From Diprion similis (Eukaryota; Arthropoda; Insecta; Hymenoptera; Diprionidae): DNA of 64,000 nt. The DNA is taken from the NCBI RefSeq assembly GCF_021155765.1, contig NC_060106.1:20114031-20178030 (forward strand), written 5' to 3'. Below the pieces are notes generated by a model. It did no database searches. It saw nothing but the letters and a program-made list of their open reading frames with translations, and had not been told where the DNA came from. A program made the position numbers and the translations under genes. Below are positions 28,651 through 39,921 of the stretch, piece by piece; position 1 is the stretch's first letter; each line of letters opens with the position of its first letter.

Positions 28651-29706
28651 GCGCATTGGGACTGCGTCCAATCGATTTCTCTCGCAAAATTACGTCGGAA
28701 TAGTGCCTTAACGAATTAATTGCAGCACTTTCCGGAATCGTTGAAATTTTCGCCAAAAATGCAAAGGGGTTAGCCTTAGTTTTTTCGTCATTTCCGGAGC
28801 CGAAAATTTTTCGTTTCGGAATCGATTCGTATGACCCTTCCTGGACTAATTGGACCCGCAGGAACTCAAAAAACTCATGAAGAAGAGCGTAGGACCAACA
28901 GCAGATAAATGACGACGAAAATAAGCAGTTTTTCGCTTGTAACTTTTCAGGCGTTGCTCGCAGCGCATTGGGACTGCGTTTAATCAATTTCTCTCGCAAA
29001 ATTACGTCGGAATAGTGCCTCAACGAATCAATTGCAGCACTTTCCGGAATCGTTGAAATTTTCGCCAAAAATGCAAAGGGGTTAGCCCTAGTTTTTTCGT
29101 CATTTCCGGAGCCGAAAATTTTTCGTCTCGGAATCGATTTGTATGACCCTTTCTGGACTAATTGGACCCCCAGGAACTCAAAAAACTCATGACAAAGAGC
29201 GTAGGACCAACAGCAGAGAAATGACGACGAAAATAAGCAGTTTTTCGCTCGTAACTTTTCAGGCGTTGCTCGCAGCGCATTGGGACTGCGTCCAATCGAT
29301 TTCTCTCGCAAAATTACGTCGGAATAGTGCCTTAACGAATTAATTGCAGCACTTTCCGGAATCGTTGAAATTTTCGCCAAAAATGCAAAGGGGTTAGCCT
29401 TAGTTTTTTCGTCATTTCCGGAGCCGAAAATTTTTCGTCTCGGAATCGATTCGTATGACCCTTTTTGGACTAATTGGACCCCCAGAAACTCAAAAAACTC
29501 ATGAAAAAGAGCGTAGGACCAACAGCAGAGAAATTACGACGAAAATAAGCAGTTTTTCGCTTGTAACTTTTCAGGCGTTGCTCGCAGCGCATTGGGACTG
29601 CGTTTAATCAATTTCTCTCGCAAAATTACGTCGGAATAGTGCCTCAACGAATTAATTGCAGCACTTTTCGGAATCGTCGAAATTTTTGACAAAAATCCAA
29701 AGAGGA

Positions 29707-29991
29707 TAAAATAAAATTACACTTTCTTTCAATCAAAAATCTCTTGTCTGACAATCAGAAGCCAAAAGAGGTATTCAAAACATCTAATATTCAACTGCTG
29801 AGGAGATACGGAGATATTCTTTATTATCTACGGCTTTCTCAAACCCAATTTCGAAGCCTAATGGACTTCAATGTCTGTCTGTCAAGTCCTGCATTCACAA
29901 GTCATACAAACCATGTTCACATCAGGACATTTCAACACTGTACTTGCTCTCATACATGCATTGCATAGATAAAACGTTCCCTATGTATCTC
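29707..29991. other. Satellite-to-gene junction and AIMP3 3' flank
   Basis: This is unique AT-rich DNA between the last satellite monomer and the AIMP3 stop codon. A minus-strand AATAAA (plus-strand TTTATT at 29820-29825) lies about 170 bases past the stop and is the best poly(A) signal for AIMP3. The plus-strand open frame of 74 codons here shows no recognisable similarity. Confidence 0.55.
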
Positions 29992-30785
29992 TTATAAGTA
30001 TAGATTCAGCAAATCAAAGTTCACCAATTGCATTTTCTGTCGGATGTTATCGTCCTGTTGGATATTGTCAAACCACCTCGAGATGTTAACGTACTGTGCT
30101 TTTTCTTGTTGATTTAAATCTCTCTGAAACAAAAAATCCGTGTATAGCGATAGTTTATTGACCAATGCTGATCAGAAACAGCAGCATCATAATTGTACAA
30201 TTCGAATTTTCTTACCACGATTCCATGCAACAGATAATAAGACACAACATCTGCTAGGGTCATCTCAGTGCCAGTGATGTAGGGGCTAGTTTTCAAAGCA
30301 TCATTCAGATCCTGTAAAATGTAATGGGGTTAATTTACGAAGTAATGTGGAAAACCTTGAAATCAGTTGTCAATAATCTTACTCTCAGAATTCTCTTGGA
30401 ATTCAACGGATTGTCTGCGTAGTTGATATGTAATACTGCATATTCCAACCACTGGCGTGTCAAAGCCTGTTTTTCTGTGTCGCTCCCAAGGTGTTTGGCA
30501 GGATAAGTGGAATTCTTAACCAGTGCTTGAACTACTGCGCTGAAACCTTCAACGCACTGATTTACGAGAATGTCGTCCGACGCTAATACCTGCATGGTAA
30601 AAAATTGTGGATGCATCTGTCAGCAGAAGCATTGGATCGGTATAACCTAAAAATATTTCAGATTTATGACGCACGAAGGCCACATTCTCCGTACTTACAT
30701 TATTTTCCGACATATAAAGATTTCCAGGCGATACTCGCAAATATTGAGAAACTCGTTGCACACATTCGACATTACACAATACCAT
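29992..30785 (-). CDS. AIMP3: AIMP3 / EEF1E1, multi-tRNA synthetase complex auxiliary protein
   Basis: The product is a scaffold subunit of the cytosolic multi-tRNA synthetase complex. The family binds methionyl-tRNA synthetase through a GST-like fold and also has roles in the DNA damage response. Four coding exons read in phase: 30785-30699, 30589-30383, 30311-30216 and 30123-29992, all joined by GT-AG introns in phase 0. They give 173 aa, against about 174 aa in human. Recognisable blocks are the start CNVECVQRVSQYL (insect AIMP3-like), then LGSDTEKQALTRQWLEYAV, then the GST-C motif YITGTEMTLADVVSYYLLH, then ISRWFDNIQQDDNIRQ before the end. The helix-capping TLAD and the RWF motif are conserved with EEF1E1. 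The start is the only in-frame ATG before the conserved N-terminus. The stop lies about 290 bp from satellite DNA, so expression so close to heterochromatin is of interest. IMPDH lies upstream on the same strand. Confidence 0.93.
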
Positions 30786-32307
30786 CTTTTTTGCAATTTT
30801 TAATCGAACCGTTTTGTATACGATGTTTACGAGCTTTTAAAGCTGCTTACTACTAGCCTACGCCTACATGCATGGCAATTCGACTTACCTATGCGCATGG
30901 CTTTATTGTAACATGACCCGCCTGTACGTAGGCAACTCGTTTCACGGTTCCAACTCCTTTGCAGTCTATGTAGGTATACATCACGCACGAATAAAAACGT
31001 TGAATGTTTGTACTCAGGCACTGCTCTTAGCTCTAGCACGTGAAATAATTTTCCTGCAGCTTTGCATAATATGGGGACGGGTAAGATAAATTCGGGAAAT
31101 CTTGTCATCTTGCAATTGTATTTAATTATGGTATTATAATAATATCTTGGTATAAAATATATTTGTTGATAAAATATCTGGTGTAAATAACTTGGTTTCG
31201 GAATATTTTTGAATTAAAATTACTTACAACAAAATAATGAAATTCATTAGTTATGGATATACGTATATCCGTATGCAATTTTGTTTACTTGAACTAATTT
31301 TTTTAATGTAACCGGCATACAGATAATTGGTCAAGTTTACTGCATATTATCATAATTCACCTCAAATTACTAAGTATGGTCTAAGGATTGTTTCAATTTG
31401 AGACTTTAAGTACAGCTTTTGCTTTTAGCTATCATGTGGGCGATTACATGTCCGGTCTAATGTACTTATAATTATACCAAATATACAAACTAGAAATACA
31501 TGTATACCTATGTATATGTATGTAATACACACAAAATATTGTTATAAATTTATAAAGACCTATGAAATACGTATATGTATAAATTGAACTGGTTACAAAA
31601 TTGGAGAGGCCAATTGATTTGGCAAGGTTGTTTGAAATACATCATGAGCAAAATATATACATACATTTATACTGATAAAACTGAAATTTGTCAGTACTGC
31701 TATAGATGAACAACCCAAATTCTTACAATGTGACCTTATAAGGTACGTTCAGAATAAATCTAATTTGAAATTAAATTTCACTAATTTGTAATTCAGTTTG
31801 GAATACCATTAGGTAACAGGAAAAATACGATGAGCTAAACATTCATTTCTGCACAATAAAGGTACTTAGATATTCTTAGCGATCTATCAGATCGGAAACT
31901 GAGAAGGAACAAAAGATTAAATAAAGAGCAGGGATTAATTCCATCACTATAGATTATTTGTAAATTTGATGCTTTACTAATTATAATAATATTATGCAAA
32001 CACAAGTTTACCATTCAGTGTACCGTAAATTAAAGTAAAGTTGGAGTATGTAACATTACTGCAAAGATGCATTTATAGAAAAACTCATTACTTCGCAACT
32101 TTAGAGTTAAGTGAAATTTTGTAAGACCTTCTACATCATGCACAAACTCATATATTGCAAATTTAATTCCTTGAAAGTTATTCTGAAGATGCAAAATTGT
32201 GATTTTTATCTCAACTTTTCATGACTTAATGTTACTCACTTCAGCCTCAAAAATTAGGGTCTTTCAATTAACGCTGCAAGTAACCATGTAGGAATTGAAC
32301 TAGATAT
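30786..32307. other. Intergenic: AIMP3 5' flank and probable IMPDH 3' UTR
   Basis: AT-rich DNA with no convincing coding exon. The part just upstream of AIMP3 (30,786 to about 31,100) is less AT-rich and is the likely promoter. Open frames of 73 to 93 codons here overlap on both strands and resemble nothing I know. The part from about 31,100 to 32,307 follows the IMPDH stop and probably holds its 3' UTR. Confidence 0.5.
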
Positions 32308-33882
32308 TTAATACAATCGTTTTTCATATGAAAACAATCCATGCACATTACCCTCGAGCTGTGCCGACTGTGATCGCCTTTCAAATTTGAGCTCTCCACT
32401 GTACATCATAGATCGCAATGCTGTTATAGATTTGGCTCCAATATCTTGACAACCATGCTTAATTCCACATTGGAGGTATGGCAGAAATTTGAGAACCGTG
32501 CCCTTATCAACTATTGATCCACTGACTCCCTGTGCCACCTTTAGCTTATCCATCTCGTTGTGAAAGTATCTATCCATCGCTGAGCCCCTTGCATCTTCCC
32601 GGTTCATAGCGTCTAACGATCCCATCCCTCTATACTTCTTCAAACGCACTCCATCACTGAAGAAATATTCTCCTGGTGCTTCTGATGTTCCAGCCAGCAG
32701 CGATCCCATCATCACTGTACTTGCGCCTAAGCTCAGCCCCTTGATTATATGGCCAATAGACTGTATGCCGCCGTCTGCTATCACAGGGACTCCAAACTTC
32801 CTGGCATACTCAGAAACATGGTATACTGCTGTGGCCTGTGCCCTACCAACAGCCGTTACCTCCTGAGTTATACAGATCGATCCTGACCCCATCCCAACTC
32901 TGAGACCATCGGCCCCCGCTCGTATGAGGTTTCTCGCTTGCATACTTGTGACAACATTACCTGCGATCACTTGCAACTCCGGATATTTTGATTTGATATA
33001 CCTAATCATGTCAATTTGGTACTTGGAGTTTCCTTGTGATGAGTCCAGCACGACTACGTCGACTTTGGAAGCTGCCAGGAGTTGCAGCCTCTGCTTATCT
33101 CCCTCACGAGTTCCAATCGCTGCGCCAACAAGAAGCTGTTTGTTCTCATCTTTGCTGGCGTTTGGATAGCTTCGATTTTTCTTCAGATCAGTTCTTGCCA
33201 TCAGGGCTACAAGTTCACCATTCTCATTAATTATTGGAAGTTTACCCTTCTTTGATTTTTCAAGGATGGAATTAGCCTCCTGCAAAGTAACTCCAGAAGT
33301 TCCAGTGATCAGATTGTTCAGTTTGGTCATTACATTTTCCAACTTTTGGTTCTGTTGACTAGGTATGTCTTCGAGGAAGTCAATGTCCCTCGACGTTACA
33401 ATGCCTACAAGCTTTCCACCCAGCCTGCCATTCTCAGTTATTGGAACCCCGCAAAAACCATGTTTGGATTTCACCTTCAGAACGTCACCGACCGTGTGGT
33501 TTGGTGAAAGAACGACCGGATCCCTGATAAATCCATGTTTGTATTTTTTGACCTTGTGAACCTCGTTTGCCTGATACTCCGGAGTACAGTTATGGTGGAT
33601 TATACCAATTCCTCCTGAAAGTGCCATTGCTATCGCCATGTCGGACTCTGTGACTGTGTCCATGGGGGAAGAGACAAGCGGTGCCTTGAGGGTGATTTTT
33701 CTAGTCAGCGGTGATGAGAGGTCTACCTCGTCAGCAGTGAAGTCTATGTACCCAGGAAGGATGATGAAGTCGTTATACGTCAAGCCATCTCCACCTGAGA
33801 GAAGCTGCGCTGCTGAGAGGCCGTCTTCTCGGATCGGGAACTTCTCGTCCTGACCAGCGTCGTCGATCACGTAGTCTGCCAT
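32308..33882 (-). CDS. IMPDH: Inosine-5'-monophosphate dehydrogenase (IMPDH), single coding exon
   Basis: It catalyses NAD-dependent oxidation of IMP to XMP, the committed step of guanine nucleotide synthesis, in the cytosol; the Drosophila orthologue is raspberry. The 524-aa frame is full length (human IMPDH2 is 514). It opens with MADYVIDD and [14 protein letters not shown]. The two CBS (Bateman) domains occupy roughly residues 115-240. The catalytic loop [11 protein letters not shown] has the active-site Cys near residue 337. Other marks are VIADGGIQ, the IMP phosphate loop [27 protein letters not shown], the mobile-flap Arg-Tyr in MDRYFH, and the end SYEKRLY, nearly identical to the human C-terminus. 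The whole coding region is one uninterrupted exon, unlike the multi-exon human gene and unlike its neighbours. No frameshift, stop or poly(A) scar is visible, so it appears functional. The start matches the conserved MADY N-terminus. Confidence 0.97.
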   Translation of the reverse strand: MADYVIDDAGQDEKFPIREDGLSAAQLLSGGDGLTYNDFIILPGYIDFTADEVDLSSPLTRKITLKAPLVSSPMDTVTESDMAIAMALSGGIGIIHHNCTPEYQANEVHKVKKYKHGFIRDPVVLSPNHTVGDVLKVKSKHGFCGVPITENGRLGGKLVGIVTSRDIDFLEDIPSQQNQKLENVMTKLNNLITGTSGVTLQEANSILEKSKKGKLPIINENGELVALMARTDLKKNRSYPNASKDENKQLLVGAAIGTREGDKQRLQLLAASKVDVVVLDSSQGNSKYQIDMIRYIKSKYPELQVIAGNVVTSMQARNLIRAGADGLRVGMGSGSICITQEVTAVGRAQATAVYHVSEYARKFGVPVIADGGIQSIGHIIKGLSLGASTVMMGSLLAGTSEAPGEYFFSDGVRLKKYRGMGSLDAMNREDARGSAMDRYFHNEMDKLKVAQGVSGSIVDKGTVLKFLPYLQCGIKHGCQDIGAKSITALRSMMYSGELKFERRSQSAQLEGNVHGLFSYEKRLY

Positions 33883-35584
33883 ATTACCGTGCTCTTTCTC
33901 GGTTCGACAGGATCGCCAAGGATTCTGTGATATCAGTTATGGCTACTTTAATTTGTTGCACACTACCTGCCTCCGCTGCGTGGCTTCTCTTTACGGCTCC
34001 GTGGGAACCTCAAGTCTTCCGGTAGAATCAGGAACGTGGCGTCAGTGCTTTCGCCAAACTTCGCCGACGAAATGACCGATATGAACGTGCTCGCCGGCCC
34101 TATGTAGACCGCTACTTATGTAGATAATTCTTGTGCAAAGCGACCTCAACCAATGATCCATCACAATCAGTCCCCCCTTCTAATATGGAAGCATTTCATT
34201 GGTCAACGCTCCTCAGGCTAATCATGCTTTGCTTGCACCACGCTTGCACTACGAACACCATCTCGCGGCATAAATCGAAACTTTTCAACAGCATACCGCG
34301 AAATTTGTAAAACAGATTTTTGTCAATGCAAAAATCAACGATGCAAATGCATAATTATCAAGTATGATCATGAATACATATGATTACATATGCGATGTTC
34401 GTAAACCGAGTTTTAATGTTTTTACCACATCTGAGCCACACTTTGGCAACAGCAATAGGTCGTTGAACAGTAGCTGATCCAGACAGCACAAAGCTCCAAA
34501 GAAGCCCCCAGGGGACTTATTGTCTATAGTCTATTAGGAGTTTTTGTTGGGAACTTATGAGAAGCTTCTGGGCTGTTTCCGGGAAGCTCGCAATTCGGAG
34601 CATATGCTCTATGGTGGGGAACGTCACAGAGCTTTTCATGCGCTTCTTGCTGAACTCGCAAGGAGATTCATACAGTGGTTTAATGTTACTCGTTACTTCA
34701 ATCCTTCTACCATGCTTACATCTCATTAATCCAGTCGGATACATTGAATTAACGAAGATTAAAATTTTTTGATACCATTGTAATGGAGAGCGGAGCACAA
34801 CATTGAAAATCTATGCATATAACAGGTGAAAAGAACAGGGTAAAAATCACGGACTTACAATTACAACAAAACTACATGATAGTATATATGCTGGTGTTAT
34901 ACACCATAATCGAGTAAATATTTAATCACAAATCAGTGTAAATACATCAATACTATGAATTACGAGCATATGGAAGGAAGGCAGTACAATATATCATTAT
35001 ATAAAATAAGTCACAATATAGACATTATATCAAACAACTATCGATCAACTGGATACTACCCATGCTAGGAATGATCGTCGTGTTACTTGTAATTTATGTA
35101 AGGTTATTACATTTCTTACAGGAGCGCTGAAAATTAGAAACAAAAAAACTGCTGAGTTTTACAAGACAGTTTTAGGGTAATTCGGTAGTGATATAAAATT
35201 CGACACTAATAAAATCTCATGACAAAGTTGAATCTACTAAAGCCAAGCACCATAGTTCGACCGGTCGTATATTCTAAAACTGCTATATTTTCGTATCTCT
35301 TTCTGTTTTCTTTGTACTATCTAACGTTTTAGGTTTTATGTATCTCAAATCAGAATAGGTGTTGTTTGGATATCTTCTGTCTCCACCTGCCGCTTGATAA
35401 TCGCTGCATACGTGCATCCTTGTATGTTAAAAACAAGCTAGTATTAAAGAAGATTGCGAAATTCGTTGTATGATAAATGTGAAGCAGATGGACACGATTC
35501 TGTCATCACCAAACTATGATTACTGTTATTAAATTAAAGTCTAAGTCTCAAAATGCATCATAGCACGTAATTATATTCTTATGG
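33883..35584. other. Intergenic region upstream of IMPDH
   Basis: The first 250 bp or so (to about 34,140) is richer in GC and CpG and is the likely IMPDH promoter and 5' UTR. The rest is AT-rich. Open frames at 34,517-34,798 (minus) and 34,544-34,772 (plus) overlap one another and match no family I recognise. The part from about 34,800 to 35,584 probably includes the 3' UTR of the next gene. Confidence 0.5.
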
Positions 35585-38500
35585 TCAACGTACCGGCTTT
35601 AAAAATATTTTGTTCATCACGTTGAAAAATTCTCCACAAGCTTCCTTGACAGACGAAATAATGTATTCGAATACTACCTCGATATAACTCAAGTCCTCAT
35701 ATTGATCGTGCTCCTCGTAGAAGAAACAATCATAGATCATCGGAAGAAATATAATCATAGCGTACACCATGCAGCCAAAGAAGACTAAAATCAATAATCA
35801 TAATTACGTACTGAGTCATTCTACGTGAGATGAATGCTTTGGATGAGGGATTTTACCATACTTTGCTACCTGATATACTTTTAATAATAGGATTACCTAT
35901 TGGATGTTCACCGATAGACTTCAGTTTCAATGTCTTATTGCTAAAATTCTTATCATGCTTATGCTTTTGCGAATACATAAGTTTTGAAGAAATAATTGAG
36001 TCCTCGTTGTCACCAGATAACAGCTTCTTCAGTATTGCGCTCTGAGTTCCTGCCGTAGGATCGGAAGATGATCTCATATTGCCATTCAAGTAAATCTGTT
36101 TTGTTTGTAGTGTTTCAGAGGATGGCTGCAGTGCGGAATCCCTGACAGTAACAAAAATATAGAATACATTATAAATCAACAAGTGATTCAAGTTAATTTT
36201 GTTTCGCTGTACCATACAATTGTATTTGATCGGTTAATGATAATGTCCATTAACGTACAATGTCTTGTTGATCATAGTCGACAGAACTGAACATTGTTCC
36301 AAAGTTCTGATTTCTGGTAAACTAAGTTCCATCTGATGTCCCACTTGCGATGTACTGTTAGACTCCTCGGCAATCGATTCCGGCGCTCTTCTTTTCTTTG
36401 ATATCGGTGCTCCCATTGCTACTTGACAAAAGTACTGCTGTTGCGGACTTTCTCCACTCTCCATTTTATGTAGCTTCAATTTATTATAGTAATCCCAGTA
36501 ACTTTTGTTTAAAAGCTGCTGTGTTTTGACTGGTATTGCAGTCGGCTTTTCAATTGGTACATCTGTATCTGCTCTAGGAGATTGAAGCGATGATAAATTC
36601 TGTTTCTCCAAATCCAGCGATGAAGTAATTTTAACATCTTTATGAGGTGGTCTTTGGTATGGCTTGATACAATGTTCTGGTTTTATTTCGTTCAGGTCCG
36701 TAGGATGCGGTACTCTTGCGTTAATTTTGTTACAATCAATAAAATTTATATTGTTAGCTTGCATGGTATGCTGTGAGCTTGGCGAATTTTCAGTATCATC
36801 TGATGTCATATTGTTGACGTTTTCTCTGTGGTTAGACAAAGGTATGCACTGCTGATTTTGATATGTGCAATTACTTTTTGGATTAGGTGTTAATTGTTGT
36901 GTACACTTTGATAGGTACGAGCTTGCCTTTTTTAAATACGGAGTTTGGATTCGTCTTCGATTGGTTGCTATATGTGGCTCGGAACTTTGGATGCGTTTTT
37001 TACTAAGCATCAAATGTTGTTCCGACTTCATTTTTCGTTTCTGACGCAAAGATATCACCTTGCCTTGCTCACAGAGCTGCAGAGTCTGATGTTTCCAATC
37101 CTGCGTCAACTCTTGTGATTTACTTTTTTCAAAATATACGTTTTTCTGTTTCAATAACTCGAACTTTTTGTTTTGATGATCTTCTATTCCGTCGAGAAAA
37201 CTTGCGTTCAACCTTTCAGCTGGTTGAGAATAATTTGTTTGCATTTTACAAAACTGAGTTAATTTGTCTGACACATGCGAGTCTGTATCTGTACTTTGCT
37301 GTTGTGGGTGAAAGGACTTTTTGTTCTTGATTAAGCATTCTGTTCCATTGTCAGGATTACGATTTTGTTTATTAAAAACTTCATGTCGTTCAGGTTCAGA
37401 ATCAGTCACTCCTAGCTGATACTGTGGTGCTTGAATGTTACACAGTTTCTGCTGTGCATCTGTAGTGTGTGACTGAAGAGGCTGTTCCGGGTGACAATAA
37501 ATATGGAAATCGTGCTTGGGTATGACGTTATCCTTATTAATGTTTAAAATATTTTGTTGTGGTCTACTACACTTCTCTTCATTGCGAATATTTTTCATTA
37601 ACTTTTCCGAATTTGATTTAAACTCAAGAACGCCATCTCTATTCGTTTGAAAACTTATTGGAACATTGGATTCAGTTGATAATTGACATCGTTTATCTTT
37701 GTGAAATTCTAAATGTTGCTGCTGTTTTAAATCATCCAATTTTTTCTGTGAACCTACGGAAATATGTACATTCAACATTTGCATCACGAGTAGTTGTGAA
37801 TTAATATACAGTTTTAATTGGTATTGGTCAGAAGCTCACCGGTTCCTAACTGACTTGTAGGCTCAGTATTTAACTGAAAATCATGACTTTGCAGTGTTTG
37901 ACTCGAGAATGGATTGCTCGTTATTTTAGTAAAGCTCGTGCCTAGACTCATGAATTGAGGAGTAACATCATTAGGTAACTCCAATTTTGGAACATCAATG
38001 TTCTTGAAAAGAGTCGAAATTTGGAAATCAGGAGTTGACGAAGATGAATTATACGGCGGAATATCAACCTTCGATTGTGGCTGGGTTGACATTTGAACTG
38101 GTACATTTTGAAAGCTAAGCACTGGTACTTGTACGTTATAACATTGAGTTGTGCTCTGATTTTTTTTTCCAGGTACAAGGTCGACTTTCTTTGTAATTGG
38201 TGCATTGGTTGCTTGAACCTTCTGTTCTACCGTCAAAAAGAGCTGCCCATCCTTTGCCTAGTATACAAGAGATTTCCTTTCCTTATCAAATATTGATGAT
38301 TACAGTTATCATTTCATGCTCCTTTCTGCAATCCCATTACTTCAAATTTGTCTTCTTTTTTTGTCACTTGTGCCGGTTTTTCACAAACTGTGTCTCCCTT
38401 CTAGACAAATTTGAACTAATGGTAGTACAAAAAGGTACTATATCAATTGGAATAATCTCAATGAAAAAATCATCTTATTCAAGGTAAATTTGTTCCATTT

Positions 38501-39921
38501 GTCACACGATATTCACCTGACAAGATTGCAAAGGTTGAGTTTGGTCAAATTCAGAACTTTTCGAGTCAATCCTTCCCGAATTTCTAGGCATTATTTTTCC
38601 TACTGAGGTGCTAGGCCGTGGTGTATCTCTTTCTGACTGCGTTTGACCACTCTTCACCGGACTGCAGGTTTCTCTTCTGGATTCAGCAAATCCAGAGCTC
38701 TGCTCATTCGATTCTTTGATGGTGCTGGTCTGGGCTAATTGAGTTGGGTCGAGAGCAGCTTTTGACGATACTATTTGCACAGTTTGTACACCAACACTTT
38801 CCATCCCTTTTGATTCGTCAGGTTTCTCAGCCTTCTGCTGAATAACTTGGGCTCTATGAAACAAACATTGAAATTGCATCTACATAGTGACAGAATTAAA
38901 TGTCAACAATAACTATTATTCAACTTTAATCACGCAGAGTTGCCAGCTATCAGAGAATTCATAGACTTTGCACTTAAAACGTAATTGCAACATCGGTACA
39001 TTTATCAGCAAGGATTCTGTCGTACTGAGTCGAATCTTCCCATGGTGCAGTTTTGTCTGCAAGAGATTTGCAGTCTTTTGGTACAGACATTCCTGATTCT
39101 TCCTCAATTCTATCTTCTCCTGGATCAGTTGACGTCATTTGACTTCTCACAGTTGTGACCCTAACAATAGGTTGTAAATTGAAACTTACACAGCTGAGAT
39201 GAAATTATATTGGCACTGGACTATGAAATACAGCCGTAAAATAATAACTTACCTTTTGAATCTTGGATCAGTACAGCCAGATCTTCTCCTGGGCTGTTGA
39301 CTTTGGGAATATTGCTCTTTTCGAGTGTGATGATGCAAGTTGAAATTCTTAGAATCTTGAGATGCAAACATTTTCGAAGATCTGAATCAGAAGTAACAAA
39401 ATGAAGAATAAAGGATAAGCATAATCGTTTTACCGTTTTCCATACAAACTGGAAAAGAAAGTTAGAATATTTTTAACTACAGAGACACAAATCAATTCAT
39501 ATGCAAACGAATACGTACTGGGATTGTGGGACTTGTACTATCGTCCGGCTTCGCCTTGGCGTGCCAGTAAATGTGACAGTATACGAAGGTTGTATCAAAT
39601 CGCCAGCATCATCTGCCAATCTACGCTGTGGTATTTTAGGCCAAGAAGGGTCCGCAGGTAGCCTGAATTCATAACAAATATGAAATTTATTCCATACATA
39701 CTGATTGGTAGAAAATCCACAGAGGTACAACATACCTTAACGAACCAAGGTTGTATTTTTGAGGTGTAGGCAATAGGTTTTCGCTATTAACTAAGAATCA
39801 GACATCTATGAATCATAAAACCATGAAAGTTGTAATCATATTTTTCACATTGGCTACCTTTTATATTCAATCTAAGATCAGTGTCCTCATCGTGGCACGC
39901 CATGTCAAATGAATCGTACAT
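35585..39921 (-). CDS. Uncharacterised Gln/Ser-rich protein with a C-terminal membrane segment
   Basis: I do not recognise the family. Ten exons join in phase to 1,082 aa: 39921-39858, 39790-39736, 39662-39519, 39381-39253, 39160-39026, 38853-38517, 38257-37840, 37753-36259, 36141-35870 and 35784-35585. All introns are GT-AG and the exon sum is 3,249 bp. The N-terminus starts MYDSFDMACHDEDTDL. A proline/arginine-rich region follows (SWPKIPQRRLADD, TFTGTPRRSRTIV), then a long disordered, Gln-, Ser- and Asn-rich middle with basic clusters that look like nuclear localisation signals (RQKRKMKSEQ, SKKRRAPES). Near residues 1017-1038 is one hydrophobic stretch (FFGCMVYAMIIFLPMIYDCFF), followed by an acidic tail of about 44 residues. 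A single-pass, tail-region membrane protein is inferred, perhaps of the nuclear envelope. If the donor at 36258 is skipped, a stop at 36234 would give a form without the membrane segment. A second possible donor for exon 9 lies about 18 bp upstream in the transcript. Confidence 0.75.

Larger units (their letters stand above)
1..29706. repeat. 312-bp satellite DNA array (about 95 tandem monomers)
   Basis: The same sequence recurs every 312 bp without interruption from the first base to about 29,706. The same landmark (TATGACCC before CTAATTGGACCCC) falls at 439, 751, 1063 and so on. Monomers differ by scattered substitutions and a rare one-base deletion. There are no spacers and no inserted elements. 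The right edge is gradual within one monomer: the last copy still matches at GAATCGTCGAAATTTTT near 29,670 and fades by about 29,706 into AT-rich unique DNA. The left edge lies outside the window, so the true array is longer. Such long, homogeneous arrays with higher-order structure are typical of pericentromeric or subtelomeric heterochromatin; the location here is inferred. Open frames of up to 468 codons on the minus strand and 66 codons on the plus strand repeat with the monomer and are not annotated as genes. Confidence 0.98.

Noticed and set aside
131-29380. Repeated open frames of 66 to 468 codons across the satellite as protein-coding genes
   Set aside because: They repeat with the 312-bp monomer, occur on both strands, begin and end wherever monomer variants gain or lose a stop, and resemble no protein family.
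1-29706. CRISPR-like or tandem gene array
   Set aside because: The repeat units abut directly with no unique spacers, and the context is an insect nuclear genome.
29744-29968. 74-codon plus-strand frame beside the satellite
   Set aside because: It has no family resemblance and overlaps the likely AIMP3 3' UTR in antisense.
30827-31108. 93-codon minus-strand frame upstream of AIMP3, first considered as an extra 5' exon
   Set aside because: AIMP3 already has a conserved start at 30785, and this frame has no similarity and an equally long opposing frame.
34517-34798. 93-codon minus-strand frame between IMPDH and the next gene
   Set aside because: There is no recognisable domain, overlapping frames are open on the plus strand, and no splice partners were found. 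It could be a lineage-specific small protein but cannot be supported.
35853-36215. Separate 120-codon gene at this position
   Set aside because: A good acceptor at 36142-36143 and a donor at 35869 make it exon 9 of the long Gln/Ser-rich gene, with phase preserved on both sides.
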